Counted from the stretch's first letter, positions 7,506 through 16,863 are shown. The stretch: 26,631 nt of DNA from Sphaeroforma sirkka (GCA_001586965.3 LUCW03001732.1:1-26631); one strand, 5' to 3'. The notes: a model not told the origin generated them from the sequence alone. Numbers and translations are program-made.

Positions 7506-9538
7506 ATGGCTAAGGGTACTTCTAAAGGCAAGGGAGCCGCTAGCTCTAAGCCTGCTAAGCCTGCCGAGGTTCCTGAGGTCCCTGTGGAAACACCTAGCCT
7601 GTCTGGAGTTGAGCCTGCCGAGGATACTGTTGGGGAAGCAAATTCTGAGGTTGGTACAGAGGATTATTCTGAGGATGACTCGTCGGATCCTAAAGCCTTG
7701 GAAGAAGAGGTATCTACTACCGCGGAAAGGCTCGCCAGCGTCCGTGTATCACCTAGGAGTGAAGCTCAGGACCCCAGCTTGCCCCCTGACCACGTGCCGT
7801 AAATATTGGGGATAAACGTCGAAAGGCTGGAAAATTCGTGGATACGAATGTCGGGGGGGCATTATAACTCCACATCTAAAGGACACTCCAGCACAAATCC
7901 GGCGTGAAAAGGAAGTATTGGACCTGTCCGAAAATTTCGGTTTCGCCATCGATGGAGAAGCCATTCCATTCAGCTCAAATCTTGGGGCCGAAGCTGAGGA
8001 CGCCATAACTCGACAACGAGTGGCTGGATCCTCTCAATCTCGACGCCAATTGAACCGCACTGAAGCGCTCTTGAAGGAGCTAGCGGCAGCAGCAGTTGTG
8101 GACCCTCTATCGTGTCCCACTTGGCTGATATTCTTCCTATACCGAAGAAAAAAAATTTCGGGCCGGGTTTCGAACCCGAGACCTACTGGTTTACCAGCCA
8201 GTATGTTTACCACACAAGCCAGTTACCACTGGCGAGAGAGATAATATTTCAAAATTTAATCTCTATAGCTCTGATGCTACCATCGACCATCCTCTTGACA
8301 AACCTAACCCTGTCAGAGGATATGATCGTATGGAACTCGATGAGGCTTACCATCCTCGTAATATCGACCCTCATTTGCCAACCAACCCTGGTAATCACGA
8401 TTTTGGCAATCGCTACACCAGTACCTCGTTAGAGAGTTCCTGCTCTAATCCTGAGGATGAGGAAGTGAGAACCAGACATACTCGTCTCAGGCTATTACGC
8501 TCTGGTATGCAAGTCCTTGAGGACCGTCTATTGAATGACTCTGACCTTGACGATAGGAAAGCGGATAACATTCGCTATCTAATCGATAACAAGAGAAAGG
8601 AAATAGACACCATCTTGGCACTAGCAGCCCGTAGCACTGAGCATGAGCCTCGTGAACACTTAGAACCAAGCTTTTATAAAGCAGCTAGGTAACGCGCAGG
8701 CTGAGGTCGATTTCTCTACTAATGAGAGTACAGTGGAGACACTGAAGGCCTTCGACCAACTTAAGGAGTCTGCCAGCCTTAGGGATAAGCAGATGATGAA
8801 TGCCTTTATTCATTTCTGTGAGCCAGGTGAATGGCGAACTATCTTGAAGGCTCATGAGCCCAACTGGAAAGCCCTACCCTGGCACCAGTTGCGTGATAAT
8901 ATACTTAACACCTTTTTTTTGAAGATGCACGTGACCGTGAACTTCTAGAGTCTCGCAAGTTCTTTGCGAACGATACCACTATTCGAGGTGCTCTAGCTCA
9001 TATGACACATATGAATATACGGATGGGTGGTCGTACCTATACTGGCGAATATTTATTAATTTGTCAGATGATGGAGACTCTGGGAGCTAACCTCTTTAAG
9101 AAAGTCAATGATGACATCATCGCCTATGGTGATTTGCGATCTATGCCTTGGTCTGTCTTTGAGAAGATAGTACACAAGCATACCAATTCCTCTACTAGAG
9201 TACTTAGTACCACGAGCTACACCCAGCCCACTAAGCGAAACGCAGTAGAGACTAATACTGCGCGTAGTACTAAGAAACCTCGCACTACTACTGAGGGGGT
9301 ACTGGCTCTACTTCTACCGAACCGAAAGGTGATAAGAAGGTGAGAGCGCCTTGCAAGAAGTGTGGTTACAACCTCACAAAACGTAATGGCAAGTGGAATG
9401 GTAGACACGACCCTGTTATGTGCACCAGGCAAGCCAGATTTTGGACACTATATGAAAGAGTGTGCTACTTGCAAGGGTACTAACGGTTGGCACAAAGAGG
9501 ATTGCAAGGACTTACCAGACGTCCAAGTTAAGCACTGA
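7506..9538 (+). CDS. Gag polyprotein, family-1 copy B (several frameshifts)
   Basis: The product is the same Gag as copy A with very few substitutions: low-complexity N-terminus (MAKGTSKGKG), middle region, capsid, and a cysteine-rich C-terminus ending in HKEDC. The start is the shared ATG at 7506. The frame breaks near 7795 (one C lost), 7850 (G-run longer than in A), across the tRNA-like insert at 8156-8228, at 8672 (four T versus three), 8912-8920 (eight T versus six), about 9290 and around 9415, where the base change near CCTGTTATGTGCACC disrupts the copy A cysteine motif. It ends at TGA 9536-9538, in frame with the protease. Most breaks are homopolymer length changes and may not be real. 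Confidence 0.75.
8156..8228 (-). other. Antisense tRNA-like sequence inside gag (copy B)
   Basis: This is the same insert as at 1801-1872. Here the T-arm is intact (TCGGG-TTCGAAA-CCCGG), the B box is perfect (GGTTCGAAACC, 8176-8166), and a run of T follows the 3' end (8155 and below, minus strand), as at Pol III terminators. The A box is damaged by an indel (TGGCTTGTGTGG). The anticodon-like loop CTGGTAAA would resemble Thr (GGT) with one extra base. Acceptor strands do not pair. Between them the two copies suggest an ancestral sequence with sound A and B boxes. Confidence 0.55.
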
Positions 9539-9547
9539 CAGTACCAT

Positions 9548-10261
9548 ATGTGCGCACTAGAGCAAGATTATGAGAAAATGTTCAATAAAATCTATACCAA
9601 AGGAGATGAACGTATCTTTCAAACAGTTTTCGTAAATGGAGAAAAAGTTATGGCACTATTTGATCCAGGGGCTGAAGTCTCTGCTATCTCATGCCGAGTA
9701 GCCTACGCTACAGATATGGCTGTCCATAACGAAACAACTGATTTAATCTTGGGAAATGGCAAAGTTACTACTTGCGAACAAGCCATTGACTATGCACACA
9801 TAATGCTGTCAGATAGAAGAGAAGTGAAGACTCACCTAATCGTTACTGACATGTCTCAGAAATACGATTTAATTATAGGTATGACTGATCTTCTCAGTTT
9901 AGGTATAACACTCACTGGTCTGCCTAATGGGCTAGACCCGAATAAAGATCAGTCAGATGATAATATGTTAAAGATACCTAAACCTCCGGAAGGTGAAGCA
10001 AAGGATATGATTCCGCACTTCACCGATATAATTATGGACTTAATTATACAAAACAGGAAGATTGCAATAACTGACTGGTGTATGTTTAAGTTCTCTAATG
10101 GGTACGTTAGACTTGACTTAACAAACGTCGACTTCTCTAAGTTAAAGTGTCCTTCACATAACTACGTGAGTTGGAGACACAAAGACGTTGTCAAAACCCA
10201 AATCGAAGATTGGTTAAAACAGGGTCTAATTGAAATCAATTATGATGCAAACCCCAGTTAA
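9548..10261 (+). CDS. Pol: aspartic protease and start of reverse transcriptase, copy B
   Basis: The frame continues gag after the single TGA at 9536-9538; the first ATG is 9548. Residues about 38-50 hold the protease active-site motif ALFDPGAEVSAIS (DPG at 9662-9670), and a second conserved-looking segment KYDLIIGMTDLLSLGI matches the IIGMDLL/GxD-type motif that follows the active site in Gypsy proteases. A linker of about 70 residues leads to the RT entry motif (VKTQIEDWLKQGLIEI). The frame ends at 10261 because of a CCCC run at about 10253; one C fewer restores continuity with the next segment. Proteolytic role is known for the family; DPG in place of DTG/DSG is the odd point. Confidence 0.85.
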   Translation: MCALEQDYEKMFNKIYTKGDERIFQTVFVNGEKVMALFDPGAEVSAISCRVAYATDMAVHNETTDLILGNGKVTTCEQAIDYAHIMLSDRREVKTHLIVTDMSQKYDLIIGMTDLLSLGITLTGLPNGLDPNKDQSDDNMLKIPKPPEGEAKDMIPHFTDIIMDLIIQNRKIAITDWCMFKFSNGYVRLDLTNVDFSKLKCPSHNYVSWRHKDVVKTQIEDWLKQGLIEINYDANPS

Positions 10262-11466
10262 CTTAGCTCTCTTAGCGGTCGATCAATATAAATCTGATGG
10301 AACGTTTAGTAAAAAAACAAGAGTAGTACTAGACCTGTCGCCAATCAACAAACTAATTCCGCAACATAGTTTTCCCTTACCTAAGATAAGCGAGATACTA
10401 CGCAAAATGGAGGGTGCGACTATCTTTTCCAAGATAGACTTAAAAGCTGCATTCCATCAACTACAAATATATCAGCCTCATAGGAAATACTTTTCCTTTA
10501 CTTGGCAAGGTAAGAAGTACCAGTTTAAAGGTGCACCTGAAGGCTTACACATGTTACCTTCTTTCTTCCAACAAGTTATGATGGAACTATTTGCGGACCT
10601 GTCGTATAACGTATCAGTCTATTTAGATGATATAGTTATCTTTACAAAGACAGCACATGAACATGCTAAACTCGTTAAAGAAGTCTTAAAGCGACTTAAT
10701 CATGCTAAACTTAAGATTAACGAAGACAAGTGTTCTTTTGCTAAAGATACTATACACTTACTTGGCTACAAAGTATCTGCAGCAGGGGTAGAAATTGATC
10801 CTGGCAAGAAACAGTTTCTGTTGGATTTATCAACACCAATTACTGGAAGAGATGTGAACTCTGTGTGTGGGTTTGTTAACTTCTTTCTCGGATTCGGTAC
10901 CGCATCTTTCTCATTACTTAAAGCCTTTCAGTCACCTACGGCTGCACAAAGGACCTTTGGGAAAGCTTTGACTAAAGAATGTGATGATGCATTTAAACTA
11001 GTCAAAAGTAAAGTAATGGACGCACCCATCATGCAGTACCCTGTGGATGGTGTCCCATTCCAAGTAGCAACCGACGCTTCAGATCGAGCGGTAGGTGGAG
11101 TGCTTTACCAAACGATAAATGGTAAACCGCGCTACATACAATTCTTTAGCAAGAGTTATAATAAGAGTCAACGGAATTACCCTACCGTTAAACAAGAGCT
11201 CCTTGCTATAGTTACTGCGCTAAGACAGTTTAAAGACTACCTTTTATGGAAGTTACTTTACTGTCGCCTGTGATCAAAAGTCTTTAACATACTTAAAAGA
11301 TATGAACCCTGATTCACAGTTGGTGAGCCGCTGGCATGACATTATTGCCAAGTTCGCTTTTAATATAACACACATTCCAGGAATACATAACCATCTTCCT
11401 GACATGCTCTCTCGACTTGTGCCCGACTACCAGAAAACAGTCAAAGAGTTATTAGCAACCGATTGA
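10250..11466 (+). CDS. Pol: reverse transcriptase and RNase H, copy B
   Basis: Coding continues from NLALLAVDQ (homologous to family 2 at 15240). The RT fingers and palm are complete: VVLDLSPINK, FSKIDLKAAFHQL with the first catalytic Asp, FKGAPEGLHMLPSFFQ in the template-grip position, and VYLDDIVIF with the catalytic YLDD at 10620-10631. The thumb and connection follow (LLGYKVSAAGVEIDPGK). RNase H starts with FQVATDASDRAVGGVLYQ and has QELLAIV with the second acidic residue. An extra T at about 11250 ends the frame at 11273; one base over, coding continues with ACDQKSLTYL and HLPDMLSRL, completing the RNase H. All catalytic residues seem present, so the enzyme may be functional if the frame breaks are artefacts. 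Confidence 0.9.
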
Positions 11467-12022
11467 TGCTAAATAAGAAATGGTTTAACCTCGCTCAATC
11501 ACGATGGGGTCCATTTACTGTTGATATGTTCGCCGCAGAACATAACAAACAGTTTTTCTGAATATAGGTCGTTGACTCATCCTAAAGGTGATGCATTTCA
11601 GCTTGACTTATCAAAGCATAATGCGTGGGCTAACCCACCTTGTCAACTTATCGCACAGTTGTTAAATTATGTTAATATTACTAAATCTACCATTACGCTG
11701 TGTTGTCCCTTACGTAACTCCGACCCATGGATACGTGATTTAATTAATATGATTCAAGACGAACCTATTTATGTCGACCGTGAAACCGACACGTTCTTGT
11801 ATCAGGGATCCTATTCTATTAAGAAGACGCCTTGGAAACACACCATTGTTTGTCGCATCGGTCCTGCAGGTACCACTAAGTGGAAACCCTCAACCGAATT
11901 CTTAGCTAAACTAGAGGAGTTCAAAGAGTTTGAACAAAAGCTCAAGACTCGTACAACACATGCACCCAACAAGATTGTAGTCGAGGTAATGCCGATTGAA
12001 ACGGCATTAGATCGTAAAAAAC
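11467..12022 (+). CDS. Pol: DNA N6-adenine-methyltransferase-like segment between RNase H and integrase, copy B
   Basis: After RNase H comes WFNLAQSRWGPFTVDMFAAEHNKQF (split at residue 20 only by frame), then, after an extra T at about 11556, EYRSLTH, GDAFQLDLS, WANPPCQLIAQLL (NPPC at 11632-11643), TITLCCPLRNSDPWIRDLI. The order DMFA..N, F/Y-x-S, DAF..D, NPP[CWF], V/L-x-P...W matches the methyltransferase-like domain known from DIRS-type and some Gypsy-type retrotransposons; NPPx is motif IV of N6-adenine methyltransferases. It has no glycine-rich SAM motif that I can see, so activity is doubtful. The C-terminal part (LEEFKEFEQKLK) looks coiled and links to integrase. An AAAAAA run at 12015 breaks the frame. 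Confidence 0.65.
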
Positions 12023-13233
12023 ATGGAACTAGCTAAGGCCATGGATCAAAGACTCAAAACTCTAAGAGAACCTGAAGCTCGCACTCAACTACTTAAAGCG
12101 CTGCTTAAAGAACAGCCAGGAGTTGCGAAACAACTGAAGAAGATACTTCAACAATCCAATGTTGTCAATTATGTATCTCAGGACTCTACCCCTCCTGATA
12201 CTGAGGTTGCCCTTTCCAACAGGACTATGGTTCATCCAGCCAGCGTTACGCAGAATCTGACTGACTTAGAGGAGCTCGAAAGTAGAGTTAAAATTATACA
12301 TAATTTAACGCATCGAGCATATGAGCATACTTATAAAATGGCTATTCGTGCAGGGCTTGATCACCCGGCGCTGAAAGAAACCATACGTGAAGTATACCGA
12401 CGCTGTACTGATTGTGAAAAGAACCAGATCAAGCGATACGGTTGGGCACCCCTAAAAAAAAGTGTGACAGAAGACCAACCGATGCGCCGAGTCATAGTCG
12501 ATTTGGTTAAACTCCCGCGATCCAAGCATACTGGCGATGTATATATCTGTCATTTCTTATGTGTGGCTTCGGGCTATAACTTGCTTTATGCAATACCGAA
12601 CAAACGTCCACAAACAGTGGCAGAATTATGCTATCACGTCTTTAATGACTTCGGTTTCCCCGAGTACTATGTTCTGATAACGGTAGTGAGTTTTGTACCG
12701 ACGTAATGGAGGCACTTATACTCGTATCAGGCATGACCCATAGGCGTGGTGTTCCTTACAAACCTCAAACGCAGGGTGCAAATGAGACACGTCATAGAGA
12801 ACTTAAGAAACTCTTGCGTACCGCACTAGACGACGTTGAGGATATGTGGCCTTATCATTTGAAATGGGTTCAGACTCAAATGAATAACTGCATGAATCCT
12901 CAAACTGGAACACTCCCGTTTCACTATTTCTTTGGCCGCTATAGTGAATTACAAGCAACGTTTGATAAAACTGCGCCCGAGAAACACGCTACCCCGTGGC
13001 TACAAAAGATCGAGCATATGCAGAACGTTGTTTACCCCTGTTTACTGAGCACAAGAATCGCGTCCTACTTAAAGCGTATGACCGATGGAATAACACTAAG
13101 AACATTGTTCAGTTCAAAGTCGGCGATTACGTTAACATTATAAATCGAAACGCCAACGTTACCGAACTCTCTTCTAAGACGATAGGACCTTTTGTTATTT
13201 CCTACCATGATGAGAGAAGAGTGATACTTACGA
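12023..13233 (+). CDS. Pol: integrase (zinc-binding and catalytic domains), copy B
   Basis: This inserts the cDNA into the genome. A helical linker (LKTLREPEARTQLLKALLKEQ) precedes the H2C2 zinc-binding domain: HNLTHRAYEH and, 35 residues on, CTDC. The catalytic core follows with VIVDLVKLP (first Asp, 12500-12502), DNGSEF (second Asp, 12676-12678) and GANETRHRELKKLL (Glu, 12784-12786). The spacing between second Asp and Glu is 35 residues, the standard DD35E. A base is missing just before DNGSEF at about 12675, and one C is missing at about 13028-13031, so the domain is read in three frames. After the core comes an SH3-like segment (FKVGDYVNIINRNANV, IGPFVISYHD) typical of Gypsy integrase C-termini. 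The frame breaks again at about 13219. Confidence 0.85.
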
Positions 13234-13234
13234 A

Positions 13235-13767
13235 GTGAATAACATTGATGGTACTAGCGCAACCAATCTAGGCACTCACCGTATCCCTACCTCCGAACTC
13301 TCATTCGCTCGCTCATTTGATTCTGATGTACCAGTTATGGAGTCACAAGTCAAAGATATAATTGACAAAACATCCGAAGACGGTTACACTTACTACAAGA
13401 CCCGTTTCATGGATGGGACAGTAGCTTGGCTAACCTCCGATGCATTTCGTGAATCTCGCGACTTTCTTCGTATCTTTAATAAGAAATGGAATAAGCGTTT
13501 ACATAAGAACACACGAGATAAACGAAAAGGGTTTCCTCAGGTGACTACAAACCCTGACGGATCTGAATTTCCTATTTGCCACCTACTTCCTACGTGACTA
13601 AACTTTCTGATCTGCTTACCAACAGTGCAGAAAATTGTTCAAACTTACTTACTAATGAAGAACAGCCTTTGGCTAATACCTTACCAAATAATAAACGTAA
13701 GGCGCCTACATCGGAAATGGTTACTGGACCAAATACTAAACGACATAGAGTACAACATGAGTCTTGA
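13235..13767 (+). CDS. Pol C-terminus: chromodomain-like module and basic tail, copy B
   Basis: The first part (NNIDGTSATNLGTHRIPTSEL) finishes the integrase C-terminal domain. Residues about 32-85 (VKDIIDKTSEDGYTYYKTRF, WLTSDAFRESRDFLRIFNKKW) follow the pattern of a chromodomain: a beta strand, a Y-rich strand, a W at the fold core, then a helix. Chromoviruses use such a module to target chromatin, so a targeting role is inferred. The tail carries KRKGF, NNKRKAP and TKRHR basic clusters and ends at TGA 13765-13767. A frame change lies near 13570, where the inverted copy at 4221-4448 stays open. The aromatic cage is not clearly preserved, so histone binding is uncertain. Confidence 0.55.
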
Positions 13768-13887
13768 ACTCGTACATATAGGCACATACTTACTCGATAA
13801 GTCATGACCGAAACCGTTTTTTACTTTGGTTTTCGCTTTACCAACTAGATCGTATCTTAACGTACGTTCGTAGTTCTAAAAGCTACT
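13768..13887 (+). other. 3' noncoding region of copy B
   Basis: About 120 bp between the pol stop and the G-tract. No structure stands out. The same sequence occurs inverted at 4103-4222 and at about 6995-7113. Confidence 0.6.
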
Positions 13888-13896
13888 GGGGGGCTA
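13888..13896 (+). promoter_or_regulatory. G-tract before 3' LTR (polypurine tract candidate)
   Basis: GGGGGG followed by CTA directly precedes the TGTAG terminus of the 3' LTR. The polypurine tract primes plus-strand DNA synthesis. It is short and G-only, but family 2 has the same arrangement (G-run, CTG, TGTA) at 18658-18669. Confidence 0.55.
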
Positions 13897-14154
13897 TGTA
13901 GAAATACGGCCTCCGGTCAGTCTAAAATATCAAGATCAATTGAGATAATACATTGGTTTTTTTATTTGTATTTTAAATAATTAGTACAAGCTCTTTTTTC
14001 CAATATTTCCAAAGTGTTCTAAATTCACTTTGATGGCTCCAATAGCCTGAGTATTTGGTATGACTCATCTACTTGGACCTATTTGAGACATTAGTAGATG
14101 TAGGATATTATAAACTAAATTTTATAATCTCCGAACTACTACTTATTGATTTTG

Positions 14155-14170
14155 GTCCTCCCGCCAATCT
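14155..14170 (+). promoter_or_regulatory. CCAAT / E2F-like motif in the LTR
   Basis: GTCCTCCCGCCAATCT contains a CCAAT box overlapping CTCCCGCCAA, close to the E2F consensus TTTCCCGCCAAA. It is kept in inverted copies (GATTGGCGGGAGG at 3820-3832 and 4529-4541), while the LTR at 471-1067 has one C fewer. A promoter role is inferred from base pattern only. Confidence 0.3.
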
Positions 14171-14324
14171 CCAAAATCCAATAAGTCTTTTTTTTTTTTA
14201 ACTTTTTCTTCAGATGGAACTTTATTTATATCAGCTAATGTATTAACGTGACTTACGTTATTATGTCTATTTACAAATTAGGCAAGTGGTCATGAACATT
14301 TAGTACTTCTAGTGAAAATTATTC

Positions 14325-14330
14325 AATAAA
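14325..14330 (+). promoter_or_regulatory. AATAAA polyadenylation signal in 3' LTR
   Basis: AATAAA is placed as in the LTR at 471-1067 and would end transcripts of copy B. Confidence 0.55.
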
Positions 14331-14494
14331 GAACAGCTAGAGGTACGCCCTGTGTGATCGAGGATATTTAGGCTCTTAACAAGAGGCAGTCCCGATCATT
14401 CTTACACAAGCTACCACTGCTAAATCCTAACTGACTAAATTGTATTTTTAGTTTAATATAGTTTGAAACCTAGTAATTTCCATCGAAGTTTACA

Positions 14495-14575
14495 CAGCGA
14501 AGTGTGCAGACTGCGCAAGGACTGGAGGTTACCACAAACACGTGTAAGGTGCAACCGAAGGTAGAAGTTAAGTGA
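14495..14575 (+). pseudogene. End of family-2 Gag (zinc-knuckle remnant)
   Basis: The frame reads AKCADCARTGGYHKH and, after a one-base shift at about 14544, TCKVQPKVEVK with a TGA at 14573-14575. This aligns with the family-1 end CATCKGTNGWHKEDCKELPD, giving a CX2C...HX3C-like knuckle. The protease continues in the same frame after the TGA, as in family 1. Confidence 0.7.
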
Positions 14576-15000
14576 CAATCTTACCGGATCTTGGCATTGA
14601 AACAAAAGGATGCACCGCAAGATGAGGGGGTCATTCTAGATGTACGAGTTAATGAGCATGAAATGAAAGCGTTGTTGGATCCGGGCTCGCAAATTTCATG
14701 TATATTATCGAGATTCTGTAAAATAACAAATTGCACTCGTAAGTCAGGACCTACTAGGTTAAAACTAGCTGACGAAGGAGAGATTACATGTCGTGACATG
14801 GTCGTAGATTTGAGGTAAAGGCAGTCGTCTGCAACACTTCGCCAGACTACGATTTAATAGTGGGGATGGGGGATCTTTTGTCGATAAGTATCACAATCAA
14901 CGGCTTACCTACAAACATTGACTCACAAAAGGTCAGTCAGATGATAATCTGCTTAAGCCTGTACACAAGCCTTCTAAGACTGTGAGAGAGACGATACCTC
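14576..15000 (+). pseudogene. Family-2 aspartic protease (frameshifted)
   Basis: The frame continues from gag past TGA and encodes MALKQKDAPQDEG, then the active site ALLDPGSQISCI with DPG at 14678-14686. It stops at 14816-14818; one base over, coding resumes with YDLIVGMGDLLSISITINGLP, the counterpart of the IIGMTDLL motif in copy B. As in family 1, the active-site triad is DPG. The copy is not translatable as it stands. Confidence 0.75.
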
Positions 15001-15049
15001 AATTCACGGAGAAGCTTAAGGAGCGTATCTTTGAAAATAATAGTATCAA

Positions 15050-15632
15050 GATTACAGACTGGACTCAGTTTAAATTAAATAATGGGTACGCAAGCTTAGG
15101 ACTGAAGTAGGCTTTTCGAAGTGGAAATGTCCAACAAGAAATTATGTAGCGTGGCGTCTAGAACAGGTAGTCCAAGAGAACAGGTTAAGGCATGGTTGGA
15201 AGACGGGGCAATTACAGCCAACTACGAACCGACTCCAACCAATCTCGCACTCTTGGCGGTGGACCATATTAACTCAGATGGCATGTTAGAGAAGGTTCGC
15301 GTGTGCTTGGATATGAGTACTATAAACGCTCTTATACCTACACACAATTTTATCTACCGAATATTAATGAATTGCTGAGAAGTATGGAAGAGGCGAAGAT
15401 ATTTTCGACCATCGATTTGGAGCAAGGCTACCATCAGATGAAGATATACAAACCACACCGGAAGTGTTTTACCTTCACTTGGGATGGACAGCAGTATTCA
15501 TTCAAGGGAGCTACATTTGGTCTACATATGTTACCAGCCTTCTTTCAACAGATCATGCAAGACCTGTTTAGAGTCATGGATATTGTACAGGTATACATCG
15601 ATGATATTGTAGTGTTTACCAAGACCAAATAG
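15050..15632 (+). pseudogene. Family-2 reverse transcriptase (frameshifted)
   Basis: The N-terminus is split by frameshifts near 15108 and 15354. Recognisable motifs are QVKAWLEDGAITANYE, NLALLAVDHINSDG, VRVCLDMSTINALIP, FSTIDLEQGYHQM with the first catalytic Asp, FKGATFGLHMLPAFFQ (the usual FGL here, whereas copy B has PEGL) and VYIDDIVVF with the catalytic YIDD at 15594-15605. A TAG stop at 15630-15632 follows TKTK, where copy B has TAHEH, so this stop looks like a real mutation. The domain is otherwise complete. Confidence 0.85.
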
Positions 15633-15647
15633 GGGCACGATAAAGTT

Positions 15648-16375
15648 GTGCAAGAAGTTTTGGCAAGGCTAAACAAGCACAAGTTCAAGAACAACAGCAA
15701 GAAGTGTCAGCTTGGTGTAAACGCGATACAGCTGTTGGGATACCGAGTCTCTGGGGAAGGTATTATGATCGACCCCGGAAAGGTTGAACACTTGTTAGAT
15801 TGGAGAACTCACACTACAGTCAAGGACGTTAATAGCATGTGCGGATTCGTCAGCTTCCTAAGCTACCTTAAGCCTTTCGGACATTTACAATGTCACAAGG
15901 GTAAATTGGGAGCGTTGTGGACCAAGGAATTTGATGATGCCTTAAAGCAGCTCAAAACAGTGGTTCATCAGGCTCCAGTAGTCCAGTCGCCGAAAGATGG
16001 AGTTCCATTCATGGTGGCTACAGACGCATCCGACATGGCGTTAGGAGACGTTCTGTATCAATGATAGTCGGGAAACTGAGATATGTTCAATTCTTTAGCA
16101 GGGCTATGAATTTATCACAAATCAACTACCCGACGGTGCAACAGGAGCTATTAGGTATTGTAAAGGCACTCCCTCATTTCAAGGACTACCTATACGACAC
16201 ACTTCAATGTACTGTGCGATCAGAAATCGTTGCAATTTCTAAAGGACATGAAACCCGATTCACAATTGGTCAGTCGATGGCACGATACGATCGCGAAGTT
16301 TTCGTTTAGCATTACACATATACCGGGGATACACGGATACACAATCACTTACCGGATATGCTGCCACGCTTTGCA
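15648..16375 (+). pseudogene. Family-2 RT thumb and RNase H (frameshifted)
   Basis: The thumb reads VLARLNKHKFKNN and QLLGYRVSGEGIMIDPGK. RNase H follows with FMVATDASDMALGDVLYQ and, after a break at 16062, RYVQFFSRAM, TVQQELLGIVKAL and FKDYLY. The third part of the domain (SRWHD-like) is split over further frames to about 16310, with HNHLPDML recoverable at 16340-16364. Order and motifs mirror copy B closely. Confidence 0.8.
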
Positions 16376-16860
16376 CCGGACTTCAACAAAATGTTCCACA
16401 AGTTGCTAGCTACGGATTGGATAGCCAATCCTAGGTGGTTTAAGATTGCAGACAACATATATTGTTCACACACCATTGATATGTTTGCAGCACATCATAG
16501 TGTGCAGCTGCCGCGATACCAGACTCTGGAACGTCGATTGAGAGGTGGATACTTTCCTCTACCCGGGTACACGTGCAGTCCAGACGACACCTTGGCGACA
16601 TACGATTATATGTCGAATAGGTACAGTCGGAACATCCAAATTGACACAATCCGAGACCTTCAAGTGTAAGGTTGAAGAATCCAAGATTTCCACTCTTGAC
16701 ACCTACGTCTCAATGAGAGACTAGAACGACACACGTATCTGTAGTATGCGTCACCGAGGTACAATCTTATCCTGCGGAATCAAAGAGGAACTCATCACTA
16801 GCGAATGTCTTCTACAAGAAAATACGTTCAGATATAGCAATTGCCTATGGAGCCGAGACG
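16376..16860 (+). pseudogene. Family-2 methyltransferase-like segment (decayed)
   Basis: An open frame to 16669 contains ATDWIANPRWFKIADN and TIDMFAAHHSVQLPRY, the counterpart of VDMFAAEHNKQF in copy B and closer to the DMFA..N.QLPRY form seen in known elements. Past that the frame (PLPGYTCSPDD and on) no longer shows an NPPx motif, and 16670-16860 has no clean frame. The core fold has been lost here. The shared position after RNase H shows that the segment predates the split of the two families. Confidence 0.6.
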
Positions 16861-16863
16861 AAG

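Larger units (their letters stand above)
7488..14494 (+). mobile_element. Ty3/Gypsy-type retrotransposon, family-1 copy B (5' LTR missing)
   Basis: The copy runs from 18 bp upstream of the gag ATG through gag, protease, reverse transcriptase, RNase H, methyltransferase-like segment, integrase, chromodomain-like tail, G-tract and 3' LTR. Integrase after RNase H places it in Ty3/Gypsy, not Ty1/Copia. Its own 5' LTR is not adjacent; the next same-strand LTR is at 471-1067. Breaks in the frame are single small indels, mostly in homopolymers, with no large internal deletion. Confidence 0.85.
13897..14494 (+). repeat. 3' LTR of family-1 copy B
   Basis: This 598-bp repeat has TGTAG...TTTACA termini, a TATAAA at 14109-14114, a CCAAT/E2F-like site (CCTCCCGCCAAT) at 14157-14168 and AATAAA at 14325-14330. 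It is about 99 percent like the LTR at 471-1067 by eye, apart from homopolymer runs, implying a recent insertion. The next base begins family 2 inside its last gag zinc knuckle. Confidence 0.92.

Noticed and set aside
471..14494. A simple full-length element with target-site duplication
   Set aside because: Flanking five-base sequences differ (CGCAT and CAGCG), and the inside contains inverted fragments and a second gag.
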